Source of the DNA: Candidatus Omnitrophota bacterium
Lineage (GTDB): Bacteria; Omnitrophota; Gorgyraeia; Zapsychrales; JANLHA01
Length of the DNA stretch: 46,358 nucleotides
Assembly: GCA_022711395.1 (NCBI GenBank)
Contig: JAKLFA010000004.1
Coordinates: 268,996-315,353 of the forward strand
Direction: 5' to 3'
A program made the position numbers and the translations under genes. Shown piece after piece: positions 22,709 to 31,800 of this stretch. The notes under the pieces were generated by a model that ran no database searches, was not told the origin of the DNA, and worked only from the letters and a program-made list of their open reading frames with translations. Each line of letters begins with the position of its first letter. The first letter of the stretch is position 1.

Positions 22709-23639
22709 ACTCACCTGTCGCCTCAGGACCATCCACAACGGACCTGTAGGCATGCTCAGCAATGAATGAACTGCGCACCAACGGCGCACTAAACACATGC
22801 TTAAAACCCAGCCTCAAGGCCTGCCGCCTGTATTCCTCGAACCGGAACGGCGGAACAAATTCCCGGACTGGAACATGGCGTTCGCTCTTGGACGGGGCCA
22901 AATATTGACCGATCGTTAAAAGATCGCATCCCGTTTCCCGGACATCTCTCATCAGCTCAAAAACTTCAGAGTCACTTTCCCCGAACCCGAGCATAAACCC
23001 GGATTTTGTTAAGACCTGCGCATCCTTTTCCTTTATGAACCTCAAGACCTTCAAAGAACGCTGATAATCCGCCTGGGGTCGGATCCTGGCATAAAATGAC
23101 GCCGGCATTTCCATATTATGTCCCAAGACATCCGCACCTGCGTCAATCACCATCTGAAGACAATCTTCGCGGCCGGCGAAATCCGGGATCAGCAATTCAA
23201 TCTTCAAATCCGGTACACGCTGCCTTAACACCTTGACCGTCCTGGCAAACTGTGACGCCCCTTGATCGGACAGATCATCGCGCGTAACAGAGGTGATCAC
23301 CGCATAGCGGAGACCCATTTGTTCTACCGCATCCGCCACTCGCATGGGCTCCGCCTCGTCAACAACTCCTTGAGGATGACCGGAAGAAACAGCACAGAAC
23401 CGGCAGCCCCGCGTGCAAACCTCTCCCAGAATCATGAGCGTTGCCACTCCCTGACCCCAGCACTCTCCCATATTCGGGCAGCGCGCGCTTTCGCAAACCG
23501 TATGAAGGCAGTTGCCGTGGATCAAAGACCGCATGCTGTGAAGCCTGCGGACATCTGGAAGGCGTTGCTTAAACCAAGCCGGCAATCCAGCAGCGGAAGC
23601 AACTCTGTTTGTCAATACAGGCCCTGTTTGATTGACCAT
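22698..23639 (-). CDS. lipA: lipoyl synthase LipA
   Basis: From ATG 23637-23639 the protein has 313 residues, close to the family's usual length. The auxiliary cluster cysteines lie in TVCESARCPNMGECW (C49, C54, C60), and the radical SAM cysteines in CTRGCRFC (C75, C79, C82). Further motifs are ITSVTRDDLSDQGASQF and TKSGFMLGFGE. LipA inserts two sulfur atoms into octanoyl groups on lipoyl domains. The usual partner lipB is not in the window. The upstream SD is weak (GGATC), and the start follows the def stop by ten bases. Confidence 0.95.
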   Translation of the reverse strand: MVNQTGPVLTNRVASAAGLPAWFKQRLPDVRRLHSMRSLIHGNCLHTVCESARCPNMGECWGQGVATLMILGEVCTRGCRFCAVSSGHPQGVVDEAEPMRVADAVEQMGLRYAVITSVTRDDLSDQGASQFARTVKVLRQRVPDLKIELLIPDFAGREDCLQMVIDAGADVLGHNMEMPASFYARIRPQADYQRSLKVLRFIKEKDAQVLTKSGFMLGFGESDSEVFELMRDVRETGCDLLTIGQYLAPSKSERHVPVREFVPPFRFEEYRRQALRLGFKHVFSAPLVRSSFIAEHAYRSVVDGPEATGEYDG

Positions 23640-23649
23640 GAACGATCCA

Positions 23650-24144
23650 TTATTGATCTGGTGATTGCGAAAAATACGCTTTAATTTTTTCCTGAAGTTG
23701 CGGATCAGCATAATCGATGATCAACTTGCCGATCAAATGGTCCCGCTCATGCTGAATGGCCCTTGCCAAAAGGCCAGAACATTCAAGGACCTTCTTTTCA
23801 TTATTTGCATCCAAATATTCGACCGTGATCGTCTCCGGCCTTTCGATCTCAACAACTCCGCCGGGAACGCTTAAACACCCTTCCTCCATGACGGCAGACC
23901 CTTTGGCCTCTATGATCACCGGATTAGCGAGCGCGATCGGATTGTCCCCAGTGTCCACGACGATCAGTTGCTTGTTCACCCCGACCTGGGGCGCAGCCAA
24001 CCCAACCCCTTTTTCAGCATACATGGTCTTGAACATCTCCGCGATCAAGATCCTCTCGGCAACCCCGACCTGCTCGACAGGCTCAGAGACCTTTCGCAAG
24101 CATTCATCACCATACGTCCGTAATTTTAAAACCGTTGCTTTCAT
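23650..24144 (-). CDS. def: peptide deformylase
   Basis: This 164-residue metalloenzyme removes formyl from N-terminal methionine. All three motifs are present: GVGLAAPQ (47-54), EGCLSVP with metal ligand C90, and QHERDHL with H132, E133 and H136. The last motif has R where I/L/T is common. The ATG overlaps the panD stop by four bases (ATGA), so translation is coupled. Confidence 0.96.
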   Translation of the reverse strand: MKATVLKLRTYGDECLRKVSEPVEQVGVAERILIAEMFKTMYAEKGVGLAAPQVGVNKQLIVVDTGDNPIALANPVIIEAKGSAVMEEGCLSVPGGVVEIERPETITVEYLDANNEKKVLECSGLLARAIQHERDHLIGKLIIDYADPQLQEKIKAYFSQSPDQ

Positions 24145-24515
24145 AGGATGTGCCGGCTGGTCGTGTTTTTTTTGATCGCATTATTTTCGTCCAAATGAAC
24201 GATCCGGGTCTGAAAATCTTTCGCTTCCTCAGGCGACATAAGCGCATAACTCAAAATAATGATCCGGTCCCCCACGGCTCCGCTACGGGCCGCCGGCCCG
24301 TTTAAGCACATGACCCCGGAGCCCGCCTTACCGGCGATCGCATAAGTTTCGATACGGGAACCGTTGTTGATGTTCAGAACTTCGACTTTCTCCCCAGGCA
24401 GGATCCCGACCGCGTCCAAAAGCGTCCGATCGATCGTGATGCTCCCTTCGTAAAATAACTCTGCCTGAGTGATACACCCATAAGCAATCTTGGATTTGCA
24501 ATACGTTATGAACAT
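24141..24515 (-). CDS. panD: aspartate 1-decarboxylase PanD
   Basis: The 124-residue proenzyme has the self-cleavage site G24-S25 in YEGSITID, which yields the pyruvoyl cofactor. The rest (LLDAVGILPGEKVEVLNINNGSR, here as LLDAVGILPGEKVEV then NINNGSR; ETYAIAGKAGSGVMCLNGPAAR as ETYAIAGKAGSG and NGPAAR) matches the family. It converts L-aspartate to beta-alanine for pantothenate and CoA. AAAGGTT upstream of ATG 24513-24515 is the SD. It lies 18 bases after trxA. Confidence 0.95.
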   Translation of the reverse strand: MFITYCKSKIAYGCITQAELFYEGSITIDRTLLDAVGILPGEKVEVLNINNGSRIETYAIAGKAGSGVMCLNGPAARSGAVGDRIIILSYALMSPEEAKDFQTRIVHLDENNAIKKNTTSRHIL

Positions 24516-24533
24516 AACCTTTCCGCTCTTTCT

Positions 24534-24854
24534 TTAAAGATACGCATTGATCTTTTCAAGCAATTGGTCTTTCGGCATAACCCCTACCAACTGCTCAACT
24601 ACCGCTCCATCCTTAAAAATCAACAGGTTGGGAATGGACATAATATTGAATTTCGCGGCCAACTCCTGAGCCTGGTCCACATCGATCTTGACGATCTTGG
24701 CTTTCCCCTGAAGTTCATCAGCGATCTGATCCACGATCGGGGAAAGCATTTTGCATGGTCCACACCATTCCGCGTAAAAATCAACCAAGACAGGAACCGC
24801 AGAATGTACGACCTGAGAGTCAAAATCCGAAGATTTTAAATGAATTGCAGGCAT
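24534..24854 (-). CDS. trxA: thioredoxin
   Basis: This 106-residue cytoplasmic thioredoxin has the active site AEWCGPCKM (C31, C34) and the cis-Pro segment MSIPNLLIF. It has no signal peptide. ATAGGAGGTTATT provides the SD for ATG 24852-24854. It is the first gene of the long operon that continues with panD and def, with a good promoter about 85 bases upstream. Confidence 0.96.
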   Translation of the reverse strand: MPAIHLKSSDFDSQVVHSAVPVLVDFYAEWCGPCKMLSPIVDQIADELQGKAKIVKIDVDQAQELAAKFNIMSIPNLLIFKDGAVVEQLVGVMPKDQLLEKINAYL

Positions 24855-24938
24855 AATAACCTCCTATTGAATGTGTTTTAGCGTTTTAATTGTTTATTAA
24901 TAAATAATTTATGAATATATACTTATACTAGGAGGGTT

Positions 24939-24967
24939 ATTATAACGCCAGGTTTATTATCAGGCAA
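24939..24967 (-). promoter_or_regulatory. sigma70-type promoter for the trxA operon
   Basis: On the minus strand TTGCCT (24962-24967), a 17-base spacer and a perfect TATAAT (24939-24944) lie just after the MauE-like gene. The start would fall near 24932, leaving an AT-rich leader of about 78 bases. Confidence 0.65.
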
Positions 24968-24979
24968 GAGAAAGATTCT

Positions 24980-25438
24980 TCAATCTTCAAAAAGCTTATC
25001 AAGGCTTAAAGGCATGGTGTCTTGGGATCGTGTATAGAGGACCCAGCCGCTGGAGATCAAAATAAGGTCTAAAATAAAGGTCACATACAATGGAAAATGC
25101 AGCAATTCTCCAAAACAGCCACAATTCGAAAGCGGGAGCTTACGAAGCAAAGCCTGCCCAACGGCAACCGCGAACATGGCCGACAGCCCCATAACAGCTA
25201 ACGCTGACTGTTTTCTCCATAAACCGAGGACTAAAAAAACCCCTAAAAACAGCTCAAACCAAGGCAAGATCAAAGCCGCCAGCTGTTCCAAGAAAGCATG
25301 ATGAAGGACCTGATAGCTCTGGATCACATAAATGATATTTTCGGTTGAACTAAATAGCTTTTCCAATCCGGATACGATAAATACCACTCCGACCAAAATC
25401 CTTAACACAATGTATTTCTTGGTATTTAATGCCTTCAC
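24980..25438 (-). CDS. MauE/DoxX-like membrane protein
   Basis: The start is GTG 25436-25438 (152 residues), with GGAG ten bases upstream; the longer frame only overlaps the thiol oxidoreductase gene. It has four membrane segments, and a conserved NCGCFG motif sits in the third loop. MauE-type proteins carry this cysteine pair and assist disulfide formation in partner periplasmic proteins. The gene begins one base after the DsbA-like stop, so they form a pair: MauE-like protein as the membrane electron carrier for the periplasmic DsbA-like enzyme. That link is inference. Confidence 0.8.
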   Translation of the reverse strand: MKALNTKKYIVLRILVGVVFIVSGLEKLFSSTENIIYVIQSYQVLHHAFLEQLAALILPWFELFLGVFLVLGLWRKQSALAVMGLSAMFAVAVGQALLRKLPLSNCGCFGELLHFPLYVTFILDLILISSGWVLYTRSQDTMPLSLDKLFED

Positions 25439-25439
25439 G

Positions 25440-26069
25440 TCAACGGGTCTCCATAATCTGATAGATCTTTTTTTCCAGTTCAGCCGTGCCCACCACCACA
25501 CTGCCGTTGATCACATAGGTCGGAGTTGCCTTGACCCCCAAAGCATCTCCTTTGAATTTTGAACGGCTGATCTCCTTTTTGATCGATTCATCTTTCAAAC
25601 ATGCGTCCAACCTGTTTAGATCAAGCCCGATTTCTTGGGCAATGAGCCGAAAAAGGGGCGCTGGGTCAAGCATAGAAACCCATTGATATTGACGTTCAAA
25701 AATCAGACGATGCGCTTCCCAGAATTTTCCTTGCCGCAAGGCGCACTCTGCGAACTGAAAACTGATCGGGCCCGAAGGGCCTTTATGAAGCGGAAAATAC
25801 TCTACTTCCAGGGCGATTTTTTGGGGATGTCTTGCCATAAAATCATCAAGCCATTTGCTTCCCCGGCCGCACGGGCCGCAGTGATAATCGATGAATTCAA
25901 CGATTCTGATAGGAGCAGACTCCGGACCGGCCTTCCGGCTACTGGGGGCGCCATTGAGGGCTGTCTGTTTTTGTTTCAGACGGAACAATTTGACGCCTTG
26001 AACAGTGCCAACACCGATCACAAGGATCAATGCGGTTACAAAATATTTAAAAATTAATTTTTTGTTCAT
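25440..26069 (-). CDS. DsbA/DsbG-like periplasmic thiol oxidoreductase
   Basis: This 209-residue protein has an N-terminal membrane anchor or uncleaved signal (residues 8-28) and a thioredoxin fold with helical insert. The active site is DYHCGPCGRG (C64, C67), so it has the CGPC of thioredoxins, not the CPHC of DsbA. The cis-Pro segment is VKATPTYVINGS. DsbA-like proteins form or reshuffle disulfides in exported proteins. AAGGATAT precedes ATG 26067-26069. It has its own promoter at 26093-26120. Confidence 0.87.
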   Translation of the reverse strand: MNKKLIFKYFVTALILVIGVGTVQGVKLFRLKQKQTALNGAPSSRKAGPESAPIRIVEFIDYHCGPCGRGSKWLDDFMARHPQKIALEVEYFPLHKGPSGPISFQFAECALRQGKFWEAHRLIFERQYQWVSMLDPAPLFRLIAQEIGLDLNRLDACLKDESIKKEISRSKFKGDALGVKATPTYVINGSVVVGTAELEKKIYQIMETR

Positions 26070-26092
26070 ATATCCTTATCCGCTTATAGTCC

Positions 26093-26120
26093 ATCTTACC
26101 CCGTTCAAGGTCTTTGTCAA
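26093..26120 (-). promoter_or_regulatory. promoter for the DsbA-like/MauE-like pair
   Basis: On the minus strand a perfect TTGACA (26115-26120), 16 bases and TAAGAT (26093-26098) stand just before the gene, after the adhesin terminator. Confidence 0.5.
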
Positions 26121-26145
26121 GACTGCAGCTTAAGTTCTTAAATAG

Positions 26146-26182
26146 AAAACGGCCGCCGTTCTCAAGAACGGCAGCCGTTTTT
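26146..26182 (-). terminator. strong terminator after the adhesin gene
   Basis: AAAACGGC-GCCGTTCT and its near-perfect complement form a stem of about 16 pairs with a two-base loop, flanked by A and T runs. It can act on either strand; the genes on both sides are minus strand. Confidence 0.9.
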
Positions 26183-26206
26183 AACGATCTTAGGCCTTCT
26201 GATCAA

Positions 26207-28627
26207 TTACTGAGTTATGTAATACGGACTGATCGTCTTCTTATTCCCGATATTATTATCAATAAACTCATAGGCATCGACATCCAGCCGGATATCATCA
26301 AAAGCGGCCTGATCGATCGGCGTCAATGGATGATACGCGTAAAGACCGATCGTGGTCGCCGGATCAAAGCTCAAAAACTGACTGGGTGAAAGGACTTCAT
26401 AATAAACCCTAAAATCATCGATCAGGCTGTCTGGATAAAGCTCTCCCGCCGGACCAGGACCCGGGCCGGGCCCCGCAATAACGAACGGTCCCAAACTCGA
26501 TTGATCTGATTCGGCAGAAGCCAGCTCATCGACGGTCTTGACATGGAACCACCAATTATTTCCTTCGGCCAGCGCCGGAGACGTTGTCGCAAAAACCCAC
26601 TCGCCTAATTCGTTTAAGAACTGACTATAGGGATCAGCCGCCGTATCGGCAGACGCTGACGCATCATCGATCCAAAGATACGAAAAAGAATGGGGAGAAC
26701 CCACATCGATCTCTTCACCTGTCCCCGCTCCCCCGACAGCGCCATTAGGAGCTGACATCAGGATCCTGTGCGCGACGATATCATAATCTCCCGGAGCCAT
26801 ACCGAGGTCCCCATCCAAAACAGAGCCTGCCTGAGAGAGCACGCTCACAGACCCGGTCCCGGCATCGACCAGGGCCAGTTCAATATCTCCCACAGCGTTC
26901 ATATCAACATCGCCGCCGTTTGTTTCTACCGTTGTTCCAGCGTCCATCACGTATTGACCGCCGGATATCAGCTGAACATGGCCATTCTCCCGGCCTTCGG
27001 CATCACCCACCTGCCAGGTCATATCGATCGTATCATCCTCCGACGCGACGTTGATCTGATGGGACGGGCTGTCAAGATTCACCGGCTGCGGAAGATCAGC
27101 GGCTTCCTCTGCGGCCATGACAAGAATATCCCCGCCAGCGTGCTGCAAAAGATCACCCTCAGTTTCAATAGTAATGTTGCCCTGATCAGAAACAACATCG
27201 GCGTAAATATCAAAATCGCCGTTGACGAAAATATCAACTTCCCCCTCTTCCGCTTCATTAACGACCCCCTCCAAACCAGCGACCCCGGCATTGAGTCCGC
27301 TCAAAGAGCTCAGGTCAGAGGTCGAAACATCCTGATCAACAAAGATCTTCAAGTCGCCGGAATCCCTGTTCTCAGCAGCAAAACTGTCCACCAAAACCTG
27401 AAGGCCTTCATTGGGCCCTGTTCCGTATATTCCCTGGGATGCCGACGCGATCAAATTCTGCGCTTCAACGGCATAAAGATCCGCCAACTGCTCAATAACA
27501 CCCTCGTCCGCCGTCAAAAAAACATTCCGCCCTTTGATCGTGGAACCAGAGCCTTCGCTACCTTCGCTCTCTTCCGTTCCCAAAAAAATGCTCTGACCGG
27601 CAAAGATATCCACATCCCCTCCAGAGTGAATGACCGCGTCATTGGCAATCACATAATCTTCTGCGGCATATCCACGAAAGATATTGTTTCCGGTATTCAC
27701 CGAACTTCCTTCTTCATGGGTCACATGCCCCTCATCAGACTGAACCTCGACTTTGCCGCCGTTGACCTGTCCACCGACTGAAATATCCTTGTTTGCTAAA
27801 AGCGCGATCTGCCCGTCCATGGTCCTTAACGTTTTCGCTTCTATAATACCGGAAGTGTTGATCGCCTGATCAAAAACACCATCCACGATCTCCGCCGTCA
27901 GAACGATCCGGCTTCCGATCGTGCGCCCCCCGCCGGCCTCAAGCGTTCCCGTATTCTCGACCGCCACCTGACTATCTTCCGGGTTAACGCTCGTCTCCTG
28001 ATCAATCGCCACCTGGATCAATCCCTCAGCGTCAAGGCTCAGCGTCACCAGCTCTCCTGATGCCAGCGCGATACTAGCAAGATTGGCCACGATCTGACCT
28101 TCATTTTTAACATAAGCCCCTAACAATACAGCGTAACCGCCCGGTTTGTTGATATTGATCTTTCCGTAATTGATCACTGAACCGCCTGTCCCTGAAAAGA
28201 TCAGGTCTTCATTCAAAAAATCCGTGTTCGAAATATCCAAGGTCGAAGCAATAAGCCCCGCTGTATCGATCCGGGAGTCAGAACCGAATATGATCCCATT
28301 CGGGTTGATCAAAAAGATCCGGCCATTAGCGTTGAGAGAACCCAGGATGCTGGATGGATCCACACCAATGACGCGGTTAAGGGCGACGCTCGAGCTGTTA
28401 GGCTGCTGAAAACGGACCGTCTCCAGCGCACCGATAGAAAAACTGTTATATTCAATGATCGCCCGGTCGGTCGTTTGGTTGATGACCATATTATTTCCAG
28501 AAGTAACGAACGAAGCTCCCCCATGGATAACATCCTCTCCCTGAGGTAATGCCAGGGCCTGTCCTGGAACGCCAAAAACAAGCAAAAAAACGATAAAAAT
28601 TCTCAAAATTTTATTAATAATCGCCAT
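26207..28627 (-). CDS. filamentous hemagglutinin-like (TPS-domain) adhesin
   Basis: This 806-residue secreted protein starts at ATG 28625-28627 behind AAGGAGATGGGAAA. A signal peptide (1-26) leads into a TPS secretion domain (27 to about 270) with the marker NPNGI (108-112) in RIFLINPNGIIFG. Beta-helix-like repeats follow to about 600. A domain near 640-715 (NNWWFHVKTVDELAS) looks FN3/Ig-like. A Gly-Pro linker (719-728) joins a last 78-residue part ending SPYYITQ that I do not recognise. TPS proteins are exported by a TpsB/FhaC barrel, and no such gene is in the window. It is a single-gene unit. Confidence 0.85.
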   Translation of the reverse strand: MAIINKILRIFIVFLLVFGVPGQALALPQGEDVIHGGASFVTSGNNMVINQTTDRAIIEYNSFSIGALETVRFQQPNSSSVALNRVIGVDPSSILGSLNANGRIFLINPNGIIFGSDSRIDTAGLIASTLDISNTDFLNEDLIFSGTGGSVINYGKININKPGGYAVLLGAYVKNEGQIVANLASIALASGELVTLSLDAEGLIQVAIDQETSVNPEDSQVAVENTGTLEAGGGRTIGSRIVLTAEIVDGVFDQAINTSGIIEAKTLRTMDGQIALLANKDISVGGQVNGGKVEVQSDEGHVTHEEGSSVNTGNNIFRGYAAEDYVIANDAVIHSGGDVDIFAGQSIFLGTEESEGSEGSGSTIKGRNVFLTADEGVIEQLADLYAVEAQNLIASASQGIYGTGPNEGLQVLVDSFAAENRDSGDLKIFVDQDVSTSDLSSLSGLNAGVAGLEGVVNEAEEGEVDIFVNGDFDIYADVVSDQGNITIETEGDLLQHAGGDILVMAAEEAADLPQPVNLDSPSHQINVASEDDTIDMTWQVGDAEGRENGHVQLISGGQYVMDAGTTVETNGGDVDMNAVGDIELALVDAGTGSVSVLSQAGSVLDGDLGMAPGDYDIVAHRILMSAPNGAVGGAGTGEEIDVGSPHSFSYLWIDDASASADTAADPYSQFLNELGEWVFATTSPALAEGNNWWFHVKTVDELASAESDQSSLGPFVIAGPGPGPGPAGELYPDSLIDDFRVYYEVLSPSQFLSFDPATTIGLYAYHPLTPIDQAAFDDIRLDVDAYEFIDNNIGNKKTISPYYITQ

Positions 28628-28661
28628 TTTCCCATCTCCTTTGGAATCTTTATATCAAGTC

Positions 28662-28677
28662 AGCAAATAGTATTCCA
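28662..28677 (-). promoter_or_regulatory. possible sigma54-type promoter for the adhesin
   Basis: On the minus strand TGGAATACTATTTGCT has GG and GC ten bases apart, as in -24/-12 promoters. TGG and TTGCT match; the CAC part does not. It lies about 35-50 bases before the adhesin ATG. An 11-bp palindrome ATGCA-A-TGCAT abuts it at 28677-28687. Confidence 0.3.
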
Positions 28678-28737
28678 TGCAATGCATTTTATTATTGAAG
28701 GATCACAAATTATTGAAAACAAGAGTGTTAAACAAAT

Positions 28738-28770
28738 AAAAAACCCTGAAAATCTTGTTCTTTTCAGGGT
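28738..28770 (-). terminator. terminator after the six-PAS kinase
   Basis: On the minus strand CCCTGAAAA, an eight-base loop and TTTTCAGGG are followed by six T. It separates the kinase gene from the adhesin gene. Confidence 0.85.
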
Positions 28771-28838
28771 GAAATCCTTAAATACTATAAAATGTTTAAA
28801 AAGGTCAACACTGAACAAAGGCTTCTCTCATTTATCCA

Positions 28839-31800
28839 TTACGAAACGCTCTCCGGGAAAGTTAAGCGGAATGTCGACCCCTTTCCGACCTCACTATCAA
28901 CCTTGATCGTTCCTTTATATCGTTCCAGAATCATAAAGGCCGTGCTTAAACCCAAACCGGTCCCGACCCCGGGGTCCTTGGTAGTGAAAAAAGGATCAAA
29001 GATCTTTGCAAGGATCTCATCAGAAATGCCCTGGCCGGTATCGGAGATCTCAATGACGATATTGCTTTTAACACCGGTCCTTTTGCGTGCCGTGCGCGTG
29101 ACCACAACACCCTTTGACGCGATCGCATCGACAGCGTTACTGAAAATATTAAAAAAGACCTGCTGAAGCAAAACCTCATTACCCCGGACCATTAACGCGT
29201 CTTTTTCATATTCATGAATGAAATCAATATTTTTTTCCTTGGCCTTGCTCTTGACCAATAGCTCGGCGCCTTCCAGCGTCTTATGAAGATCCACCTCTTC
29301 CTCATCGCCGCTGGAAAGACGGGAAAATTTCAGGAGCTCCAGCACGACCCGGTTAGCACGGTCAGCAGCCTCCTTGATCATCCTGAGTTTGTTCTGAAAA
29401 CGCTGATCCTCAGCGGCGATCTTGTTTAAGGCCAGCCCTTCTGCGGCTAATAAAATGATCGCCAAAGGATTTTTGACCTCATGGGCCACGCCGGCAGCCA
29501 GCTGCCCGATCGCCTGCATCTTTTGATTCTGGCGCAGCTGGCTTTCCATATCCAGACGGTCCGTGATATCTTCAAGGATCCCGAATAAGATGGTCGCTTT
29601 GCCTTCTGCATTATAAATAGGGATCTTGACCGTATAAGCGTGCCGCTCACCGAAGACCGTGCGGATGGTGGCATTGGAACTTTCCCTGATCGCATGGGAT
29701 CCGATGACCTTTTCATCATCCCTCCGATAAAAATCCGCAACGGACTGCTCGAACAGATCATGATCGTTTTTACCGAGGACCTTGTGCCGCTTCAGGCCAA
29801 AAAGCCTCTCCATTTCCTTATTCCACATAATAAAACGGTAATCATCCTGAACATCCTTGGCATAAACGGCCAGGGGCATGTTTTCGATCAAGGTCGTCAA
29901 GAGTTCCTTCTGGTAGCGCAGGGCGTCTTCGCCCTTCTTCATTTCGGTGATATCCTGCAGCGTCCCTGTGCAACGAATCCTTTTTTTCTGCTCATCATAA
30001 ACCGTATGGCATTTGGCTTGAACATAACGCACCTCGCCGCTGGAACGTAAAATGCGGAAGACCGTCTCTTCAGCGGTCCTGTTCTGCATGGAATGCGTCA
30101 GGACAACATCAACCTGCGCCCTGTCGTCAGGATGAACAAACTTCAGAAACTCGTCATACGTCCTCACCGGACGGACTGGATCAGTCCCAAAGATCTCCGC
30201 CACAATATCCGAGCGGAAAAGGGATCTTCGCTCCGGATCGATCTCCCAATGTCCCAACCGGGCGACCTGCTGGGCCTCTTGCAGCTTAGAGGCCTGCTCC
30301 TTCAGCTCATCTTCAAAACGTTTGATCTCAGAAATATCGGACATCGTCGTTCCGATGGCCTCGACTTTCCCATGGTCATCATAAATGGGGATCAGGACCT
30401 GCACCACCGGGATCATCAAACCGTCCTTGCGCACCAACACGGATTCCGCCGACCATGTCCCCGCTTCGATAGCCTTAGGAATGCCGACCGATTCGATCTG
30501 CTCCACAACGCTTTTGGGATGACATTGCCTCCATGTCATGCGGTCCAAAACTTCGCCCGCTCCGCTCATGCCCAGCATGCGGGCTCCGGCATCATTAATA
30601 TAAATGATCTGGCCTTCCATGTTGCTGATCGAAACATAATCGCTTGTATTGTTCATCACAGCCGTCAAGCGGTTCAACGAACGCAACAGACGCTCTTTCT
30701 CCGCTTCCGCATTCTTCCGCACGGTAATATCCTGATGCAGCCCAACCATTCTCAAAGGCTGTCCCGCGGCGTCCCGTTCGATGATCTGTCCGCGGTCAAG
30801 GATCCAGCGCCAGCTTCCGTCCTTGGTCCGGACCCTGTACTCCGAAACATAATACGCTCTGCGCCCCTGCAAATAATCATAAATGGTCTTCTCTGCGGCC
30901 TCTTTGTCTTCCGGATGAAGAAGCGACATCCAAGTTTCAATATCCTCTTTCAACTCGTTCTTGTTAAATCCAAGCATCCTCCACCAGATGTCGTTAAAAA
31001 ACATCTTACCCGAGCGGATGTCCCAATCGAACATTCCCAGATAGGCCCCACGCACCGCCATATCAAGCAACCGGCGGTTCTCCTCGACCTCCTGACGCGC
31101 ACGCTTTTGCTCCGTTTCATCGACCCCCACGCAGAGGATCTCAGAAAGAGCGCCTTTATCATCAAAGATCCCCCGGTTGGACCAGGACATCCATACAAGC
31201 GTTCCGTCTTTTTTGATATTCTCGTTCTCTCTGAAATGAAAGTCGCTCTTCTGGTTGGCGATCTGATTGATAACAAGGACCAGGTTGTCCTCGTTCATCG
31301 CGGAAGGCGATATGATCGTGCCGATCACGCTCTTTCCAAGGATCTCTTTCTCCGTATAGCCAAAAAACTTCTGCGCGAATTCATTGAAAAACGTGATCCT
31401 CCCCTTGGCGTCCATGCGGATGATCGCGCTATTGGCGTTCTGGATCAACTGCCGGTAACGGGACTCCTGCTGCTGGGATGAGATCAGTTCACGCTTGTGC
31501 TCCGTGATATCCCGCACTACCCCGATGCTGTTCCACCGTCCGCCACGGCCGCTGGTACGGTTGAATGCCTGAAGTTCGATCCATCGGTCGTGCCGGTTAG
31601 GCTGCTGGACCCTGAATTCAGTTTTCAGGTCGGCTTTCTGCCGGGAAAAATGTTTTTTCAGGCTCTGAACAAGGCGTTCCCGGTCGTCCGGATGAACAGG
31701 CTTTAAAGAGTTCCCTTTCATCCTCAGGAAATCATGCACGGAGCTGCCGCAGATGCTCTCAAATGACGGGCTGACATAAACCGTTTCTCCGCCGCTGATA

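Noticed and set aside
24855-24938. A riboswitch in the trxA leader.
   Set aside because: The leader is AT-rich with short repeats but shows no stem that matches a known riboswitch class.
26768-27781. A 337-residue plus-strand frame.
   Set aside because: Antisense to the adhesin gene, without SD or domain pattern.
30093-31481. A 462-residue plus-strand frame.
   Set aside because: It lies wholly antisense to the six-PAS kinase and reflects its codon usage; no SD and unnatural composition (His, Arg, Pro-rich).
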